From contig JACJID010000002.1 in NCBI GenBank assembly GCA_014138725.1, forward strand, positions 1,688,001 through 1,752,000: a stretch of 64,000 nucleotides of DNA, given 5' to 3'. Numbering within the stretch: the first letter of the stretch is position 1; every line of letters starts with the position of its first letter. A program made the translations under genes and the position numbers. Origin of the DNA: Kutzneria viridogrisea. Its GTDB lineage: Bacteria; Actinomycetota; Actinomycetes; Mycobacteriales; Pseudonocardiaceae. Positions 31,446-41,474 of the stretch are shown in pieces. Under the pieces are notes generated by a model that was given only the letters and a program-made list of their open reading frames with translations, was not told where the DNA came from and did no database searches.

Positions 31446-33032
31446 TCAGCCGCGGACGCGACCGCCGAACCGGCTGGCCTGCAGGTCGCTGGTGGACAGC
31501 TCCCTGGCACCGGCGGGCACCGGCTGGGCGTGACCGGCACAGGTCACGTCGGCCGAGGGCACCGCACCGGTCAGCAGGTAGTTGGTGGCGTAGCCGTCCA
31601 GGCAGGTGTTGTGCACCCACGGCTCGTTGTACAGCCCGTGCGAGCCGCCGCCCTGCTCGATGATCATCCGCGAGCTGGGGATCAGGCCGTGCGTGCGCAG
31701 CGCGCCCTCGAACGGGGTGGCGGCGTCCATCGTGCCCTGCAACATCATGATCGGCGGCAGGCCCCTGCCGTCGATCTTGATCGGGGTCTGCTGCGGCACC
31801 TTCCAGTACGCGCACGGCAGGTTCATCCAGGCGTTGCTCCAGGTCTCGATCGGAGCCTTCACCGCGTACGCCGAGTTGTCCCGGTTCCAGGTGTTCCAGT
31901 CACGCGGCCAGCGCGCGTCGTTGCACTCCACGGCGGTGTAGACCGCGTTGGAGTTCTCCGAGTCCGCCGAGGTGGCGTCCCCGCGCTTGGTGTAGTTGAT
32001 CAGCTTGGTGGCGTCACCCTTGACCACGTAGTCGCTCAGCGCCTGCGCGTTGCTGACCCAGCCGACGTCGTAGTAGCCGGAGTTGACCACCATCGCGTCC
32101 AGCTCGTTCGGGCCCACGATGCCCTGCGGCTTGGCCTTGAGCTGGGCGCGGGCCTTGGTGTAGTTCGCCTTCACGGCGTCCCGGGTGGTGCCCAGGTGGA
32201 ACACCGAGTCGTACTTGCCGATCCACTCGAACCACTGGTCGGCCCGCGCCTCGAAGGCGATGTCCTGGTCCAGGTTGGACTGGTACCAGACGTTGGCCGG
32301 GTCGGCGTTGGTGCTGCTGTCGATCAGCATCCGGCGCACACGGTTCGGGAACAGCTGCCCGTACACCACGCCCAGGTAGGTGCCGTAGGACACGCCGTAG
32401 TAGTTGATCTTCTTCTCGCCCAGCGCCTCGCGGATCGAGTCCACGTCACGCGCGGTGTTGGGCGTGGTCAGGTACGGCAGCTCCGCGCCGTTCTTGGCGG
32501 CACAGCCCGCGGCGTAGTCCTTGGCGCGCTGCTTGAACGGCTCCTTGTCGGCCTCGGTGGCCGGGTTCGGGTCCGCCGAGGGCTGCGCGAAGAACTTGGT
32601 CGCGTCCACACAGTGGATCGGGCTGCTCTCGCCGACACCGCGCGGGTCGAAACCGATGAAGTCGTAGGCCTGGCGCACGCTGGCGGGCACCGAGGTGGCC
32701 CAGTACAGGCCGCTGCCGCCGGGACCGCCCGGGTTGAACAGGATCACACCCTGGCGCTGTTCCGGCGTGCCGGTCGCCTTGGCCCTGGTGACAGCGATCT
32801 TCAGCTTCGGGCCCCACGGGCGCGAGTAGTCCATCGGCACGGTCAGTGTGCCGCACTCGTACCCGGGGTGTCCGTCGCACGCGTGCGTGAACAGCTTGTC
32901 CGCCGCGGCCGGGCGGGGCTCGGCGGTCGGCAGCCCCGCGGGGGACGCGAGCGCGCTCGCCCCGGTGGCGGCCATGGTGCCCGCGGTCAGCGCGGCAACC
33001 AGCACCGCCGTGACCGGCAAGGGTGATTTCAC
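31446..33032 (-). CDS. Secreted tripeptidyl aminopeptidase-like alpha/beta hydrolase
   Basis: 528 residues from GTG 33032, chosen for GAGGGG 7 bases upstream. Signal peptide to about residue 30 (ASALASPAG). The fold opens with GVILFNPGGPGGSGLYW and IGFDPRGVGES; the nucleophile Ser is in YYGVSYGTYLG, the acid Asp in LQGTMDAATPFEGA, and the His in GGGSHGLYN. The last ~100 residues are the TAP-like C-terminal domain. Homologues such as Streptomyces SlpD/SlpE and tripeptidyl aminopeptidases remove N-terminal tripeptides outside the cell. Confidence 0.92.
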   Translation of the reverse strand: MKSPLPVTAVLVAALTAGTMAATGASALASPAGLPTAEPRPAAADKLFTHACDGHPGYECGTLTVPMDYSRPWGPKLKIAVTRAKATGTPEQRQGVILFNPGGPGGSGLYWATSVPASVRQAYDFIGFDPRGVGESSPIHCVDATKFFAQPSADPNPATEADKEPFKQRAKDYAAGCAAKNGAELPYLTTPNTARDVDSIREALGEKKINYYGVSYGTYLGVVYGQLFPNRVRRMLIDSSTNADPANVWYQSNLDQDIAFEARADQWFEWIGKYDSVFHLGTTRDAVKANYTKARAQLKAKPQGIVGPNELDAMVVNSGYYDVGWVSNAQALSDYVVKGDATKLINYTKRGDATSADSENSNAVYTAVECNDARWPRDWNTWNRDNSAYAVKAPIETWSNAWMNLPCAYWKVPQQTPIKIDGRGLPPIMMLQGTMDAATPFEGALRTHGLIPSSRMIIEQGGGSHGLYNEPWVHNTCLDGYATNYLLTGAVPSADVTCAGHAQPVPAGARELSTSDLQASRFGGRVRG

Positions 33033-33208
33033 AGTGAGTTCCCCTCGAATCCGAACTGTCGAGTTCGTCGAATCTGACCGTGCCCACGCGCGCCTGACAC
33101 GCACCGACGTGGCAAGGTGATCAAAACGTTATCAAGAGTGACACTCAAGAATCGGGTTGGGCCGGGTCTACCCGCGAACTGTCCACAGTGGCGGCCCGCG
33201 CCGCCTCA

Positions 33209-33263
33209 TGCCATGAAAGTGCCGTTGCGGACACTAGATGTCCCATACGGCACTTTCATGACA
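33209..33263. repeat. Dispersed GAAAGTGCC palindrome, copy 3 (imperfect)
   Basis: Arms TGCCATGAAAGTGCCGT and ACGGCACTTTCATGACA, inner GGACA/TGTCC pair, 11 bases downstream of the LCP gene stop on the minus strand. Confidence 0.8.
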
Positions 33264-33274
33264 CGCGGGGTGGG

Positions 33275-35095
33275 TCAGTTGATGCAGGTTATGCCGTCGG
33301 CGGTGATGGCGCCGTCGTCCCCGGCCGGAGCGCTGGAGCTGGTCGCGGGCGGGGCGAGCTGGTACTGCTGCGGGCCGGTGAAGCCCTGCGCCCCGGGACC
33401 GTCGTAGGCGGTGCTGAGGAAGATCCGGACGTGACCGGAGGCGATGCCGTTGGCGTCGTCCTGCTCCAGGGTGTAGCCGCCGCCGAGCGCCTCGGAGACC
33501 CGCTTGGCGTTGTCGGCCCCACCGCTGGGGTAGCGGATGACCGACTTGGCGCGCTTGGGCGAGTTGTCAGTGTTGCCCTTGCTGAAACCCTTGGCCGCCA
33601 AGGCATTCAGCACGCGGTCGGCAAGACCGGGCGTGCCGTTGGCGTTGCGCACCTCGACCGTGACGTCCGCGTTGGCGCCACCGGTGGCGGAGGTTCCGGA
33701 GGGCTGGCCCGCGCTGGAGGTGGAGCTGGGCGTGTCCCCGGTGAGCTTGCGCACGAAGGCCTGCACCTCGGAGGGGATGACCTCCACGGCCTGACCGTCC
33801 TCGTTGGTCTCCAGGTCGGGACGTCCGGTGGGAATGGTCTGGAAGTGCAGCCCGCCACCGGTCATGCCCTTGAGCTGCTGGGCGAAGCCGAGCAGGTCCC
33901 ACTTGGCGTCCAGCAGCACGGCGTTCTTGATCGCGCCGATGAGGTCGCTGAGCTTGCTCGGGTTGGTCAGGGTGCCCGCGGACAGCACGGTCTTGGCCAG
34001 CCCCGCCATGAACACCTGCTGGCGCTTGATCCGGTCCAGGTCCCCGTTGGGCAGGCCGTGCCGCTGGCGCACGAACTTCAGCGCGTCCACGCCCTGGATG
34101 CTCTGCTTGCCCGCGGGGAAGTTGGCCCCGGAGAAGGAGTCCTTGGCCGGGGCCTTGAGGCACACCTCCACGCCGCCCACGGCCTTGGTGATCTCGCTGA
34201 AGCCGTACAGGTTGATCTCGGCGTAGTGGTCGATGGTGGCACCGGTCAGCTTGGAGATCGTGTCGATGAGCTCCTTGCGGCCCGCCGACTGCGCCTTCTG
34301 CTGCATGGTCTTCTGGTCCATGCCGCCCTGCTTCTGCAGGTTGCCCATCTCGTCGTTCATCGCGCGGGCGTACGCGGAATTGATCTTGTGCTTGCCGTAG
34401 CCGCCCGGGATGTCCACATAGGAGTCGCGCGGGATGGACAGCAGCGAGGCGGGCTTGGAGGTGTCGTTGGGCACGTGCACGAGGATCAGCGTGTCCGTGT
34501 TCAGCTCGCCGTCGTCCCCGCCCGCGTTGAGCTGGTTGAGCACGTCCCTTGGCAGCGGGTCGCCGTGCGCGTCGGTGCGGCTGTCCAGGCCCACCAACAG
34601 GATGTCCACGGCGCCGTCGGCGGGCTTCTCCTCCCCACCGTTCTTGATCACGTCGTCGGTGGCCAGCCCGCTGAGCAGGCTGTCCAGCGTGGCGTAGCCG
34701 TAGCCGGTGAGCAGCAGCACCACGGTGGAGGCGAAGGCCAAGGCGACCATGCCCGCCTTGCGGCCCACCGAACCGTTGGCCCCCTTGGCCGCGGGGCGCC
34801 GCGGCCCCGACTTGGGCTTGGCAGCGAGCTGGTCCGGGGCGGCGGCGCGCGCGGCCTCGGTGGGCTTGGCCACCGGCTTGGGCGGCGGCGGGACCGGCTT
34901 GCGCTGCTGACCAGCGCCCGGCTCACCGGGCGGTTGCGACCTGGGCGGCTGCGGGCGGCGCGGCGGCTGCCCAGGCTGCCGACCGGGCACGGCCGGGTTC
35001 TGGGCGCCGGGGTTCTGCGGATTGGGGCGCCGGGGAGGCACCGGACGACCCGCACCCCCTGAGGGGGGACCCGGCCGACGCGGCGGGTTCTCCAC
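33275..35095 (-). CDS. LytR-CpsA-Psr family protein with LytR C-terminal domain
   Basis: 606 residues from GTG 35095 (GGGAGGTGG just upstream). The first ~105 residues are Pro/Arg-rich and disordered, cytoplasmic; one membrane helix follows (AGMVALAFASTVVLLLTGYG). The LCP domain has VDILLVGLDSRTD, NTDTLILVHVP, LSIPRDSYVDIPG and INSAYA, including the Arg and Asp residues that bind polyprenyl pyrophosphate. A LytR_C domain (VTVEVRNANGTPGLADRVLN) is near the end. LCP enzymes ligate arabinogalactan, teichoic acid or other glycopolymers to peptidoglycan on the outer face of the membrane. Confidence 0.93.
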   Translation of the reverse strand: MENPPRRPGPPSGGAGRPVPPRRPNPQNPGAQNPAVPGRQPGQPPRRPQPPRSQPPGEPGAGQQRKPVPPPPKPVAKPTEAARAAAPDQLAAKPKSGPRRPAAKGANGSVGRKAGMVALAFASTVVLLLTGYGYATLDSLLSGLATDDVIKNGGEEKPADGAVDILLVGLDSRTDAHGDPLPRDVLNQLNAGGDDGELNTDTLILVHVPNDTSKPASLLSIPRDSYVDIPGGYGKHKINSAYARAMNDEMGNLQKQGGMDQKTMQQKAQSAGRKELIDTISKLTGATIDHYAEINLYGFSEITKAVGGVEVCLKAPAKDSFSGANFPAGKQSIQGVDALKFVRQRHGLPNGDLDRIKRQQVFMAGLAKTVLSAGTLTNPSKLSDLIGAIKNAVLLDAKWDLLGFAQQLKGMTGGGLHFQTIPTGRPDLETNEDGQAVEVIPSEVQAFVRKLTGDTPSSTSSAGQPSGTSATGGANADVTVEVRNANGTPGLADRVLNALAAKGFSKGNTDNSPKRAKSVIRYPSGGADNAKRVSEALGGGYTLEQDDANGIASGHVRIFLSTAYDGPGAQGFTGPQQYQLAPPATSSSAPAGDDGAITADGITCIN

Positions 35096-35321
35096 AGGCT
35101 TCCACCTCCCGATGCGAAAAAAGCGGCGGCACGACCGACTGTGGGCGCGCACACCGACAAAAATCCACCATCCAGCCTACTTGAGTTGACGCGGTGGCCT
35201 GAAATCGCCCGGCGGCCGGATGGCGGTTGATCACCCACGGTGCTGGCCCTACTATCCTCCGTGATCTGGTCCCCGCCGGGGTTCGCGCACCCAGACCACC
35301 CTTGTGGCTAGGAGCGCGCCC

Positions 35322-37808
35322 ATGAGAGCCCTCGCACTGCTAGCAGCGCTGCTGACCAGCGCGTCGCTGGTCGGCCCCCCGGCAGCGGCCGCACCCGACG
35401 GCGGCTGGCACCGCGGCACACCACCGCTGAGCACCCCGTGGACCGACCAGGTCGGCCCGGACAACGCGCTGCCGGAGTACCCACGCCCGCAACTGGCCCG
35501 TGACGACTGGCGCAACCTCAACGGTGTGTGGCAGTTCGCGGGCGGGGCCGGCGCACCGCCGACCGGACAGCAGCTCCCGGAACGGATCCTGGTGCCCTAT
35601 CCGGTGGAATCCGCACTCTCCGGCATACAGCGGCACGAATCAGCCATGTGGTACCGCCGCACCTTCACCGTGCCGCGCTCCTGGCGGGTGGGCTCGGAAA
35701 GCCGATTGATGATCAACTTCGGCGCGGTGGACTACCAGGCCACCGTGTACGTCAACGGCAAGCAGGTGGCCGCGCACCAGGGCGGCTACGACTCGTTCAG
35801 CGCCGACGTCACCGACGCGCTGCGCCCCGGCGGCGAGCAGGAACTGCTGGTCGGCGTGGTGGACCCGACCGAGCAGGGCGGGCAACCCATCGGCAAGCAG
35901 CGGGTCAACCCGGTCAACAACATCCTGTACACGCCCTCCTCGGGCATCTGGCAGACGGTGTGGATGGAACCCGTTGCCGCCGCGCACATCACGGCCGTGG
36001 ACGCGATCCCCGACCTGACGACCAACTCGCTGCGGCTGACCGTGCACTCCACGGGCGGTCACGGCGCCGAGGTGGTCGCCTCGGTCAAGGACGGTGGCCG
36101 ACCGGTGGCCACCGCACAGGGCCGCGCGGACCAGGAGTTCCGGATCCCCTTGCGCAACCCCAAGTTGTGGAGCCCGGACAGCCCGTTCCTGTACGACCTG
36201 GACCTGCGGCTGATCGACCCGGGCCGCTCCCGCGACGTGGTGCACAGCTACTTCGGCATGCGCTCGATCGCGCTGGCCAAGGGCGCCGACGGCAAGCTGC
36301 GCACCGTGCTCAACGGCAGGTTCACCTTCAGCCTTGGCACGCTGGACCAGGGCTTCTGGCCGGACGGCATCTACACGGCGCCGACCGACCAGGCGCTGCG
36401 CTTCGACCTGGCCCAGCAGAAGTCCCTGGGCTACAACACGGTGCGCAAGCACATCAAGGTGGAGCCGCAGCGCTGGTACTACTGGGCGGACAAGCTGGGG
36501 CTCATGGTGTGGCAGGACATGCCCGCGATGAACGTGGACTTCGGCTCGGCCAAGCCCTCCGAGCCGCGGCCGACTCCCCAGGCGCAGCAGCAGTTCCGCA
36601 CCGAACTGCACGCGATGATCGACCAGCACCTGAGCCACCCGTCGATCGTGCAGTGGGTGCCGTTCAACGAGGGCTGGGGCGAGTTCGACCCGGCGGGGGT
36701 GGCCGACCAGGTCAAGGCCTGGGACCCGAGCAGGCTGGTCAACGCCAACAGCGGGGTCAACTGCTGCTACTCCTTCGACGGCGGCAACGGGGACATCTAC
36801 GACGACCACACCTACGTCGGGCCGGGCAGCCCGACGCCCAGCGACACCAGGGCGGCCGTTGAGGGCGAGTTCGGCGGGCTCGGGCTGCGGGTGACCGGGC
36901 ACGAGTGGCAGCCGGGCAAGGGCAACTCCTACGAGATGGAGCCGGACGCGGCCACGCTGACAAGCCGGTACGTGCAGTTGCTCAAGCAGGTCAAGGAGTG
37001 CGAGCTCAAGTGCGGCCTGTCCGCCGCGATCTACACCGAGCCCACCGACGTGGAGAACGAGGTCAACGGCCTGTTCACCTACGACCGCAAGGTGCTCAAG
37101 CCGGACCGTGCGCAGATCACCGCCGTGAACCGCGAGGTCATCGCCGCCTCGGCGCACGCCACCGATCCCATGCCACCGCCCCCGCCCGGCACGCCGGGGC
37201 TCACCGGCACCGGGGCCTGGGCGCTGGACGGCAACACGGCGGACAGCTCGGGGCGCGGGCACGACGCCAGCCTGGTCAACGCGCCGACCTGGACCGAGGG
37301 GCACACCGCGGGCGCGTTGCAGCTCAACGGCAGCAACCAGTGGGCCGACACCGGTGCGTCCATTCTGGACACTTCGACGGACTTCACCGTTGCGGCGTGG
37401 GTGAAACTGGACAGGACGGGCCGGTTCTCCACGGCGGTCAGCCAGGACCGGCCGGACGGCATCAGTGAGTTCTTCCTCCAGTACTCCGCCGCGGACAACA
37501 GGTTCGCCTTCAGCACCGCGGGCACCCGCGCGCTGGCGAAGCAACCGCCGCAGACCGGGGTCTGGTACCACCTCGTCGGCCAGTACGACTCACGCGCGGC
37601 ACAGACCAGGCTGTACGTCAACGGGGTGCTGGAGGGCAGTTCGGGCTACTGCCCCGGGCACGTGGCGCCGGGCCACACGGTCATCGGGCGGGCGCTCTAC
37701 GGCGGCAACCAGGTGGACTTCTGGCCGGGTGCGCTGGACCAGGTGCACGTCTACGACCGGGCGCTGACCTCGGCGGAGATCGCCGAGCTGTACCGCGCGG
37801 GCACCTGA
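35322..37808 (+). CDS. Secreted glycoside hydrolase family 2 enzyme with LamG-like domain
   Basis: 828 residues; AGGAG precedes ATG 35322. Signal peptide ends near residue 29. A sugar-binding jelly roll (WYRRTFTVP, DYQATVYVNGKQV) and an immunoglobulin-like domain precede the TIM barrel, where WVPFNEGWGEF holds the acid/base Glu and EGEFGGLG probably the nucleophile. A LamG/concanavalin domain fills residues ~625-828. It lacks clear lacZ or uidA features, so galactosidase, galactofuranosidase, mannosidase or glucuronidase are all possible. It lies 84 bases upstream of a YtfQ-like sugar importer and may feed it (inference). Confidence 0.88.
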   Translation: MRALALLAALLTSASLVGPPAAAAPDGGWHRGTPPLSTPWTDQVGPDNALPEYPRPQLARDDWRNLNGVWQFAGGAGAPPTGQQLPERILVPYPVESALSGIQRHESAMWYRRTFTVPRSWRVGSESRLMINFGAVDYQATVYVNGKQVAAHQGGYDSFSADVTDALRPGGEQELLVGVVDPTEQGGQPIGKQRVNPVNNILYTPSSGIWQTVWMEPVAAAHITAVDAIPDLTTNSLRLTVHSTGGHGAEVVASVKDGGRPVATAQGRADQEFRIPLRNPKLWSPDSPFLYDLDLRLIDPGRSRDVVHSYFGMRSIALAKGADGKLRTVLNGRFTFSLGTLDQGFWPDGIYTAPTDQALRFDLAQQKSLGYNTVRKHIKVEPQRWYYWADKLGLMVWQDMPAMNVDFGSAKPSEPRPTPQAQQQFRTELHAMIDQHLSHPSIVQWVPFNEGWGEFDPAGVADQVKAWDPSRLVNANSGVNCCYSFDGGNGDIYDDHTYVGPGSPTPSDTRAAVEGEFGGLGLRVTGHEWQPGKGNSYEMEPDAATLTSRYVQLLKQVKECELKCGLSAAIYTEPTDVENEVNGLFTYDRKVLKPDRAQITAVNREVIAASAHATDPMPPPPPGTPGLTGTGAWALDGNTADSSGRGHDASLVNAPTWTEGHTAGALQLNGSNQWADTGASILDTSTDFTVAAWVKLDRTGRFSTAVSQDRPDGISEFFLQYSAADNRFAFSTAGTRALAKQPPQTGVWYHLVGQYDSRAAQTRLYVNGVLEGSSGYCPGHVAPGHTVIGRALYGGNQVDFWPGALDQVHVYDRALTSAEIAELYRAGT

Positions 37809-37830
37809 TCGGGGTAAGAAGTGCCAAAGG

Positions 37831-37859
37831 TTGACACGCCGTCCAGATCCTCCGTTAAT
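37831..37859 (+). promoter_or_regulatory. Promoter candidate for sugar transporter operon
   Basis: TTGACA at 37831-37836, 17-base spacer, GTTAAT at 37854-37859; 33 bases before the start of the binding-protein gene. Confidence 0.6.
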
Positions 37860-37892
37860 TTGCTACGACTCGGTCGAGGAGGCGGGAACACG

Positions 37893-38951
37893 ATGAAGTC
37901 TTCCCTGAGACTCAGTGCCACGCTGACAACGTTGGCAGCGCTCACGCTGACCGGCTGCGCGAACCCCGAGGGCGGGGGCTCGTCCGGCACGGGGTCGGGC
38001 GGCCAGCAGACGGCCTCGGCCGCCAGCGGGCCGACCTGCACGATCGAGCAGTACGGGGCGACCAAGGTCGACTTCAAGAACGCGGTGGTGGGCTTCTCGC
38101 AGTCCGAGGCGGAGGCCAACCCGTTCCGCATCACCGAGACCCAGTCGATCACCGACGAGGCGCAGAAACAGGGCGTGCAGCTGCTCAAGCGCAACGCCAA
38201 CTCCAACCTGGGCCAGCAGGTCTCCGACATCCAGGGCCTGCTCGCCCAGGGCGCGAACCTGCTGGTCGTGGCCCCGCTCAACTCCGAGGGTCTGCAACCC
38301 GCGCTGGACGCGGCCAGGGCCAAGCACGTGCCGGTGGTGACCATCGACCGCAAGCTCAGCTCGGCCACCCCGTGCAAGGACTACCTGACCTTCATCGGCT
38401 CGGACTTCGTGGAGCAGGGCAAGCGGGCGGCCGCACAGCTGGTGAAGGCCACCGGCGGCACCGGCAAGGTGGCCATCCTGCTCGGCGCCACGGGCAACAA
38501 CGTGACCACCGACCGCACCAGCGGGTTCAAGGACTACCTGGCGGCCCAGGGCAAGGGCCTGACCGTGGTCGCCGAGCAGACCGGTGAGTTCACCAGGGAG
38601 AAGGGGCAGTCGGTCACCGAGCAGCTGCTCCAGGCCCACCCGGAGATCACCGCGGTCTACGCGGAGAACGACGAGATGGCGCTGGGCGCGGTCACCGCGA
38701 TCAGCGGCTCGGGCCGCAAGCCCGGCAAGGACGTCAAGGTCGTCTCGGTGGACGGCACCCGCAACGCCGTGCAGGGCATCGTGGACGGCACGATCAACGG
38801 GGTGGTCGAGTCCAACCCGAGGTTCGGGCCGCTGGCGATGTCCACCCTGCGGGACTTCCTGTCCGGCAAGGGCATCCCCAACACGGTGACGATCAAGGAC
38901 AAGGAGTACGACCCGGGCAACGCGGCGGCGGAGGTCGCCGGGGCCTACTGA
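37893..38951 (+). CDS. Sugar ABC transporter substrate-binding lipoprotein, YtfQ-like
   Basis: 352 residues from ATG 37893 (AGGAGG upstream). Lipobox LTGC at residues 17-20 anchors the mature protein. Peripla_BP_4 fold: NPFRITETQSITDEAQKQGV is very close to the start of galactofuranose-binding YtfQ, then GANLLVVAPLNSEG, VVTIDRKL and the hinge region with AVYAENDEMALGA. It delivers a sugar to the permeases encoded by the next three genes. The binding protein plus one ATPase and two different permeases reproduces the ytfQRT-yjfF layout. Confidence 0.9.
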   Translation: MKSSLRLSATLTTLAALTLTGCANPEGGGSSGTGSGGQQTASAASGPTCTIEQYGATKVDFKNAVVGFSQSEAEANPFRITETQSITDEAQKQGVQLLKRNANSNLGQQVSDIQGLLAQGANLLVVAPLNSEGLQPALDAARAKHVPVVTIDRKLSSATPCKDYLTFIGSDFVEQGKRAAAQLVKATGGTGKVAILLGATGNNVTTDRTSGFKDYLAAQGKGLTVVAEQTGEFTREKGQSVTEQLLQAHPEITAVYAENDEMALGAVTAISGSGRKPGKDVKVVSVDGTRNAVQGIVDGTINGVVESNPRFGPLAMSTLRDFLSGKGIPNTVTIKDKEYDPGNAAAEVAGAY

Positions 38952-39031
38952 GCCCGCCCGGCCGCCCCCTCCGGCAGTGCGCGCCGAGGGGGCGGGCGGG
39001 TGTCCTGTCTCGAGCACACCCAGGAGTCGGC

Positions 39032-40531
39032 GTGTCGAACATCGTGTTGGAGGCCGTGGGCGTCGACAAGCACTTCGCCGGGGTGCACGCGTTGCGGGGC
39101 GTGGACTTCACGCTGCGCGCGGGTCAGGTGCACGCGCTGGTCGGTGAGAACGGGGCGGGCAAGTCCACCCTGATCAAGGTGCTGACCGGGGTGCACCAGC
39201 CCGACGGCGGGCAGCTGCGGCTGTTCGGCGATGCCGTGTCCTTCGGTTCGCCCGCGCAGGCCCAGCAGGCGGGCATCAGCACGGTGTACCAGGAGGTCAA
39301 CCTGGTGCCGCAACTGTCCGTGGCGCAGAACCTGTTCCTGGGCCGCGAGCCGCGCAACCGCTTGCGGCTGCTGGACTTCGCGGCCCTGTACCGGCAGGCC
39401 GGGCAACTGCTGGGTGAGCTGGGCATCCCGATCGACCCGAGGCGCCCGCTCACCAGCTACGGGCTCGGCGTGCAGCAGATGGTCGCGGTGGCCCGGTCGG
39501 TGGGCGCCGAGGCCAAGGTCGTGATCATGGACGAGCCGAGTTCCTCGCTGGAGCCGCGCGAGGTGGAGACCCTGTTCGAGGTGATCCGCAAGCTGCACGA
39601 GCGGGACGTGGCGGTGGTCTACGTCAGCCACCGCATGGAGGAGCTGTACCGGATCTGCGACTCGGTCACCGTGCTGCGCGACGGGCAGGTCGTCCACAGT
39701 GGACAGATGGCGGAGATCGGCAGGCTGGAGCTGGTCGCCACCATGCTCGGCCGCGAGTTGACGAACGTTCGTACAGTTTTCTCCGGGGAGCACGACTCGC
39801 GCTCCGGCACCGCCCTGCGGGCCGTTGGCCTGCGCAGGCGGACCGTGCTGGACGGGGTGGACCTGGACGTGGCGCCCGGTGAGGTGCTGGGCCTGGCCGG
39901 GCTGCTCGGCTCGGGCCGCACCGAGACGCTCAAGGCCCTGGTCGGCCTGCAACCACTGGACTCCGGCGAGATCCAGGTCGACAGCACGACCGTTCGTACC
40001 GGTTCGGTCAGCTCGGCGATCAGGGCCGGGCTGGTGCTCGTGCCGGAGGACCGCAAGGCGGAGGGCATCATCCCGCACCTGTCGGTGCGGGAGAACATCG
40101 TGCTGGCCGCGCTGCCCCGGCTGTCCGTCGCGGGCATCGTGTCCAAGCGGCGGCAGCGCGAGCTCGTGGACACCTTCATGCGCCGCCTGCGGATCAAGGC
40201 CGCCAGCCAGGAGCAGCGGGTCAGCGAGCTGTCCGGCGGCAACCAGCAGAAGGTGATGCTGGCCAGGTGGCTGGCGATGAGCCCCAAGGTGCTGCTGCTG
40301 GACGAGCCGACCCGGGGCATCGACGTGGGCGCCAAGGCGGAGGTGCAGGCACTGGTGGACGAACTGGCCGACCAGGGCCTGGGCATCGTGCTGGTGTCCA
40401 GCGACCTGGAGGAGGTCGTGGAGGGCGCCGACCGCGTGGTGGTGCTGCGCGAGGGCGCCTCGGTGGCGGAGCTGACCGGCGACCAGGTCAGCGTGGACTC
40501 CGTGCTGGCGGTGATCGCCCATGAGGCTTGA
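39032..40531 (+). CDS. Sugar ABC transporter ATP-binding protein, two ABC domains (CUT2)
   Basis: 499 residues from GTG 39032, AGGAG upstream. Two fused nucleotide-binding domains as in RbsA/YtfR. The first has Walker A GENGAGKST, signature TSYGLGVQQM and Walker B VVIMDEPSS. The second has a degenerate P-loop LLGSGRTE but an intact signature LSGGNQQKV and Walker B LLLDEPTRG. That asymmetry is normal for CUT2 ATPases. It overlaps the first permease by 11 bases. A GTCCACAGTGGAC palindrome sits at 39692. Confidence 0.94.
   Translation: MSNIVLEAVGVDKHFAGVHALRGVDFTLRAGQVHALVGENGAGKSTLIKVLTGVHQPDGGQLRLFGDAVSFGSPAQAQQAGISTVYQEVNLVPQLSVAQNLFLGREPRNRLRLLDFAALYRQAGQLLGELGIPIDPRRPLTSYGLGVQQMVAVARSVGAEAKVVIMDEPSSSLEPREVETLFEVIRKLHERDVAVVYVSHRMEELYRICDSVTVLRDGQVVHSGQMAEIGRLELVATMLGRELTNVRTVFSGEHDSRSGTALRAVGLRRRTVLDGVDLDVAPGEVLGLAGLLGSGRTETLKALVGLQPLDSGEIQVDSTTVRTGSVSSAIRAGLVLVPEDRKAEGIIPHLSVRENIVLAALPRLSVAGIVSKRRQRELVDTFMRRLRIKAASQEQRVSELSGGNQQKVMLARWLAMSPKVLLLDEPTRGIDVGAKAEVQALVDELADQGLGIVLVSSDLEEVVEGADRVVVLREGASVAELTGDQVSVDSVLAVIAHEA
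39692..39704. repeat. 13-bp palindrome GTCCACAGTGGAC inside CUT2 ATPase gene
   Basis: Exact copy, read in frame as Val-His-Ser-Gly with the rare AGT serine codon. Confidence 0.8.
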
Positions 40532-41474
40532 TCGACTGAACCTGCGCGACCACGGGGTGTACCTCGCACTGGTGCTGCTGGTGCTGGTCAACCTGGTCAT
40601 CACGCCGAACTTCCTGACCGCGGACAACATTCGTACGCAACTGGTGCAGATGGTGCCGGTGCTGGTGGTGGCGCTGGGCATGGCGCTGGTGATCGGCACC
40701 GAGGGCATCGACCTGTCGGTGGGCTCGGTGATGGCCATCGCCGCCGCGCTGCTGCCGCTCTACCTCGGCTACGGTGCGCTGCCCGCGATCGGCATCTGCC
40801 TGGTCGCCGGGGCCGCGGCCGGTCTGCTCAGCGGGTCGCTGGTGACCTTCGCCGGGGTGCAGCCGATCGTGGCCACCCTGGCACTGCTGGTCGGCGGGCG
40901 CGGCCTCGCGCTGGTGATCGCCGACGGGCAGCTCAAGCAGATCCGCAACCAGCAACTGCTCGACCTGGGCTCGGGCAGCGTGCTCGGCGTGCCGCTGACC
41001 GTGTTCGTGGCCGCGGTGCTCGTGGTCCTCGTGGCGCTGCTGGTTGGCAAGACCACCTTCGGCCGCCAACTGGTCGCGGTCGGCGGCAACCGCAAGGCGG
41101 CGGAGTTCGCGGGCCTGCCCGTGCGGCGCGTGCTGCTGGTGGTGTACCTGCTGTCCGGGCTGCTCGCCGCGGGTGCGGGCGTGCTGGCCACCGCACGGTT
41201 GACCGCCAGCGACCCGTCCAGTGTGGGCCTGCTGGTCGAGCTGTCCGCGATCACCGCGGTGGTCGTCGGTGGCACCCCGTTGACCGGCGGGCGGGTGCGC
41301 GTGATCGGCACGGTGGCCGGGGCGCTGCTGATGCAGCTGATCGCCGCCACGCTGATCAAGCACGACGTGCCCGCCTCGGTGACCCAGATGCTGGAGGCCG
41401 TCATCATCGCCAGTGCCGTGCTGTTGCAACGCGAGGGCACCGGCTTGCGGCTGCGCCGTCAGGAGGCTCGATGA
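40521..41474 (+). CDS. Sugar ABC transporter permease (CUT2, YtfT-like)
   Basis: 317 residues, nine or ten membrane helices of the BPD_transp_2 family. LVIGTEGIDLSVGSVMAIAA is the hallmark of ribose-type permeases, and EFAGLPVRRVLLVVYLLSGL the coupling region facing the ATPase. ATG 40521 lies inside the ATPase gene end. Confidence 0.92.
   Translation: MRLDRLNLRDHGVYLALVLLVLVNLVITPNFLTADNIRTQLVQMVPVLVVALGMALVIGTEGIDLSVGSVMAIAAALLPLYLGYGALPAIGICLVAGAAAGLLSGSLVTFAGVQPIVATLALLVGGRGLALVIADGQLKQIRNQQLLDLGSGSVLGVPLTVFVAAVLVVLVALLVGKTTFGRQLVAVGGNRKAAEFAGLPVRRVLLVVYLLSGLLAAGAGVLATARLTASDPSSVGLLVELSAITAVVVGGTPLTGGRVRVIGTVAGALLMQLIAATLIKHDVPASVTQMLEAVIIASAVLLQREGTGLRLRRQEAR

Noticed and set aside
31226-31540. 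Short minus-strand frames across the 109-nt repeat (also 42483-42665)
   Set aside because: Both share LILLKIHVWTTR, but only because the DNA repeat is shared; the flanks diverge, there is no ribosome site, and the first overlaps the peptidase gene.
35304-35322. Earlier start for the GH2 gene
   Set aside because: The ribosome site AGGAG is correctly spaced only for ATG 35322, and the signal peptide then begins normally.
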